Below, one piece after another: positions 63,921-64,000 of a stretch of DNA of 64,000 bases. The DNA comes from Lysobacteraceae bacterium PS02340. Lineage in GTDB: Bacteria; Pseudomonadota; Gammaproteobacteria; Xanthomonadales; Xanthomonadaceae. Below the pieces are notes generated by a model that worked only from the letters and a program-made list of their open reading frames with translations, did not search any database and was not told where the DNA came from. The position numbers were made by a program, and so were the translations under genes. Positions within the stretch are counted from its first letter, which is position 1. The number at the start of each line of letters is the position of its first letter. The stretch lies in NCBI GenBank assembly GCA_029959605.1, contig JASCOC010000009.1, forward strand, positions 84,412 to 148,411. Direction: 5' to 3'.

Positions 63921-64000
63921 CAGCAGGTCGCACGGTGCGCGGTCAGCGCGCTCTCGATTCCGCTCTGTGTCATCCAGAGCGGAACGATGGCAATGATGGG

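Larger units (their letters stand above)
63701..64000. other. 3' intergenic end of window
   Basis: 300 bases after the TonB receptor without a recognisable gene. It carries a terminator (63764-63798), a GATGGGT-type inverted repeat (63809-63835) and a copy of the CCCTCTCC-type hairpin (63886-63920). The next gene presumably lies beyond the edge. Confidence 0.7.

Noticed and set aside
1..64000. Mobile elements, prophage or CRISPR
   Set aside because: No transposase, integrase, phage protein, direct-repeat array or cas gene was recognised. The only repeats are short intergenic hairpins.

Overview
The window is a strongly G+C-rich chromosomal segment whose gene order and protein types point to a gammaproteobacterium of the Xanthomonadaceae (Lysobacter/Luteimonas-like). 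The indicators are TonB-dependent receptors, a CysB-like LysR regulator, the coxB-coxA-ctaG-coxC operon followed by SURF1/ctaA/cyoE, the tsaD/rpsU-yqeY-dnaG neighbourhood, and short CCCTCTCC-type intergenic hairpins. Placement is inferred from protein resemblance only. I saw no insertion sequence, prophage, CRISPR array, tRNA or rRNA. Coding density is high and most stretches are ordinary core genome.

Layout. 1-3430: a truncated MscS channel and a CysB-like regulator. 3760-9074: a TonB receptor followed by a secreted M14 carboxypeptidase, probably peptide scavenging. 9367-16611: ZapE ATPase, alpha/beta hydrolase, lipoprotein nuclease, cytochrome c, ETF-ubiquinone oxidoreductase, DUF1820 protein and rhomboid protease, all on the minus strand. 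16838-23412: FadL porin, AEC transporter, PutA and an orphan protein. 23646-31774: the aa3-type cytochrome oxidase structural and assembly genes, including heme O/A synthesis, an Sco-like protein, a 47-residue membrane peptide and an oppositely oriented DUF2909 gene. 31826-37264: a 31-residue Lys-rich protein, a lipoprotein, DnaG, YihY, GNAT, YqeY and ribosomal protein S21, divergent from tsaD.

38591-48435 holds folB, an MscS/YbdG channel and folK, then six tightly overlapping genes (40897-46676): a FabH-like ketosynthase with an intact Cys-His-Asn triad, a metallo-beta-lactamase-fold hydrolase, an extended SDR reductase, a ceramide-glucosyltransferase-like GT, a small alpha/beta-hydrolase-like protein and a GT1/UGT-type glycosyltransferase. 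I cannot match this set to any characterised pathway. It looks like a lipid-condensing, reducing and glycosylating unit and is the best candidate here for an undescribed system. A DUF6159 membrane protein with a CRP/Clp-like site upstream and a pteridine reductase follow it.

48668-64000: MidA-type methyltransferase, VanZ, an AmgK-like sugar kinase, a VOC protein, a DUF72 protein, CCA-adding enzyme, Slt transglycosylase, PurT, then TauE/SafE permease, M20 amidohydrolase, a Cds1-like cysteine desulfhydrase and a second TonB receptor. The last four suggest use of organic sulfur or peptides. Intergenic hairpins of a recurring family lie at 19320, 48516 and 63886.
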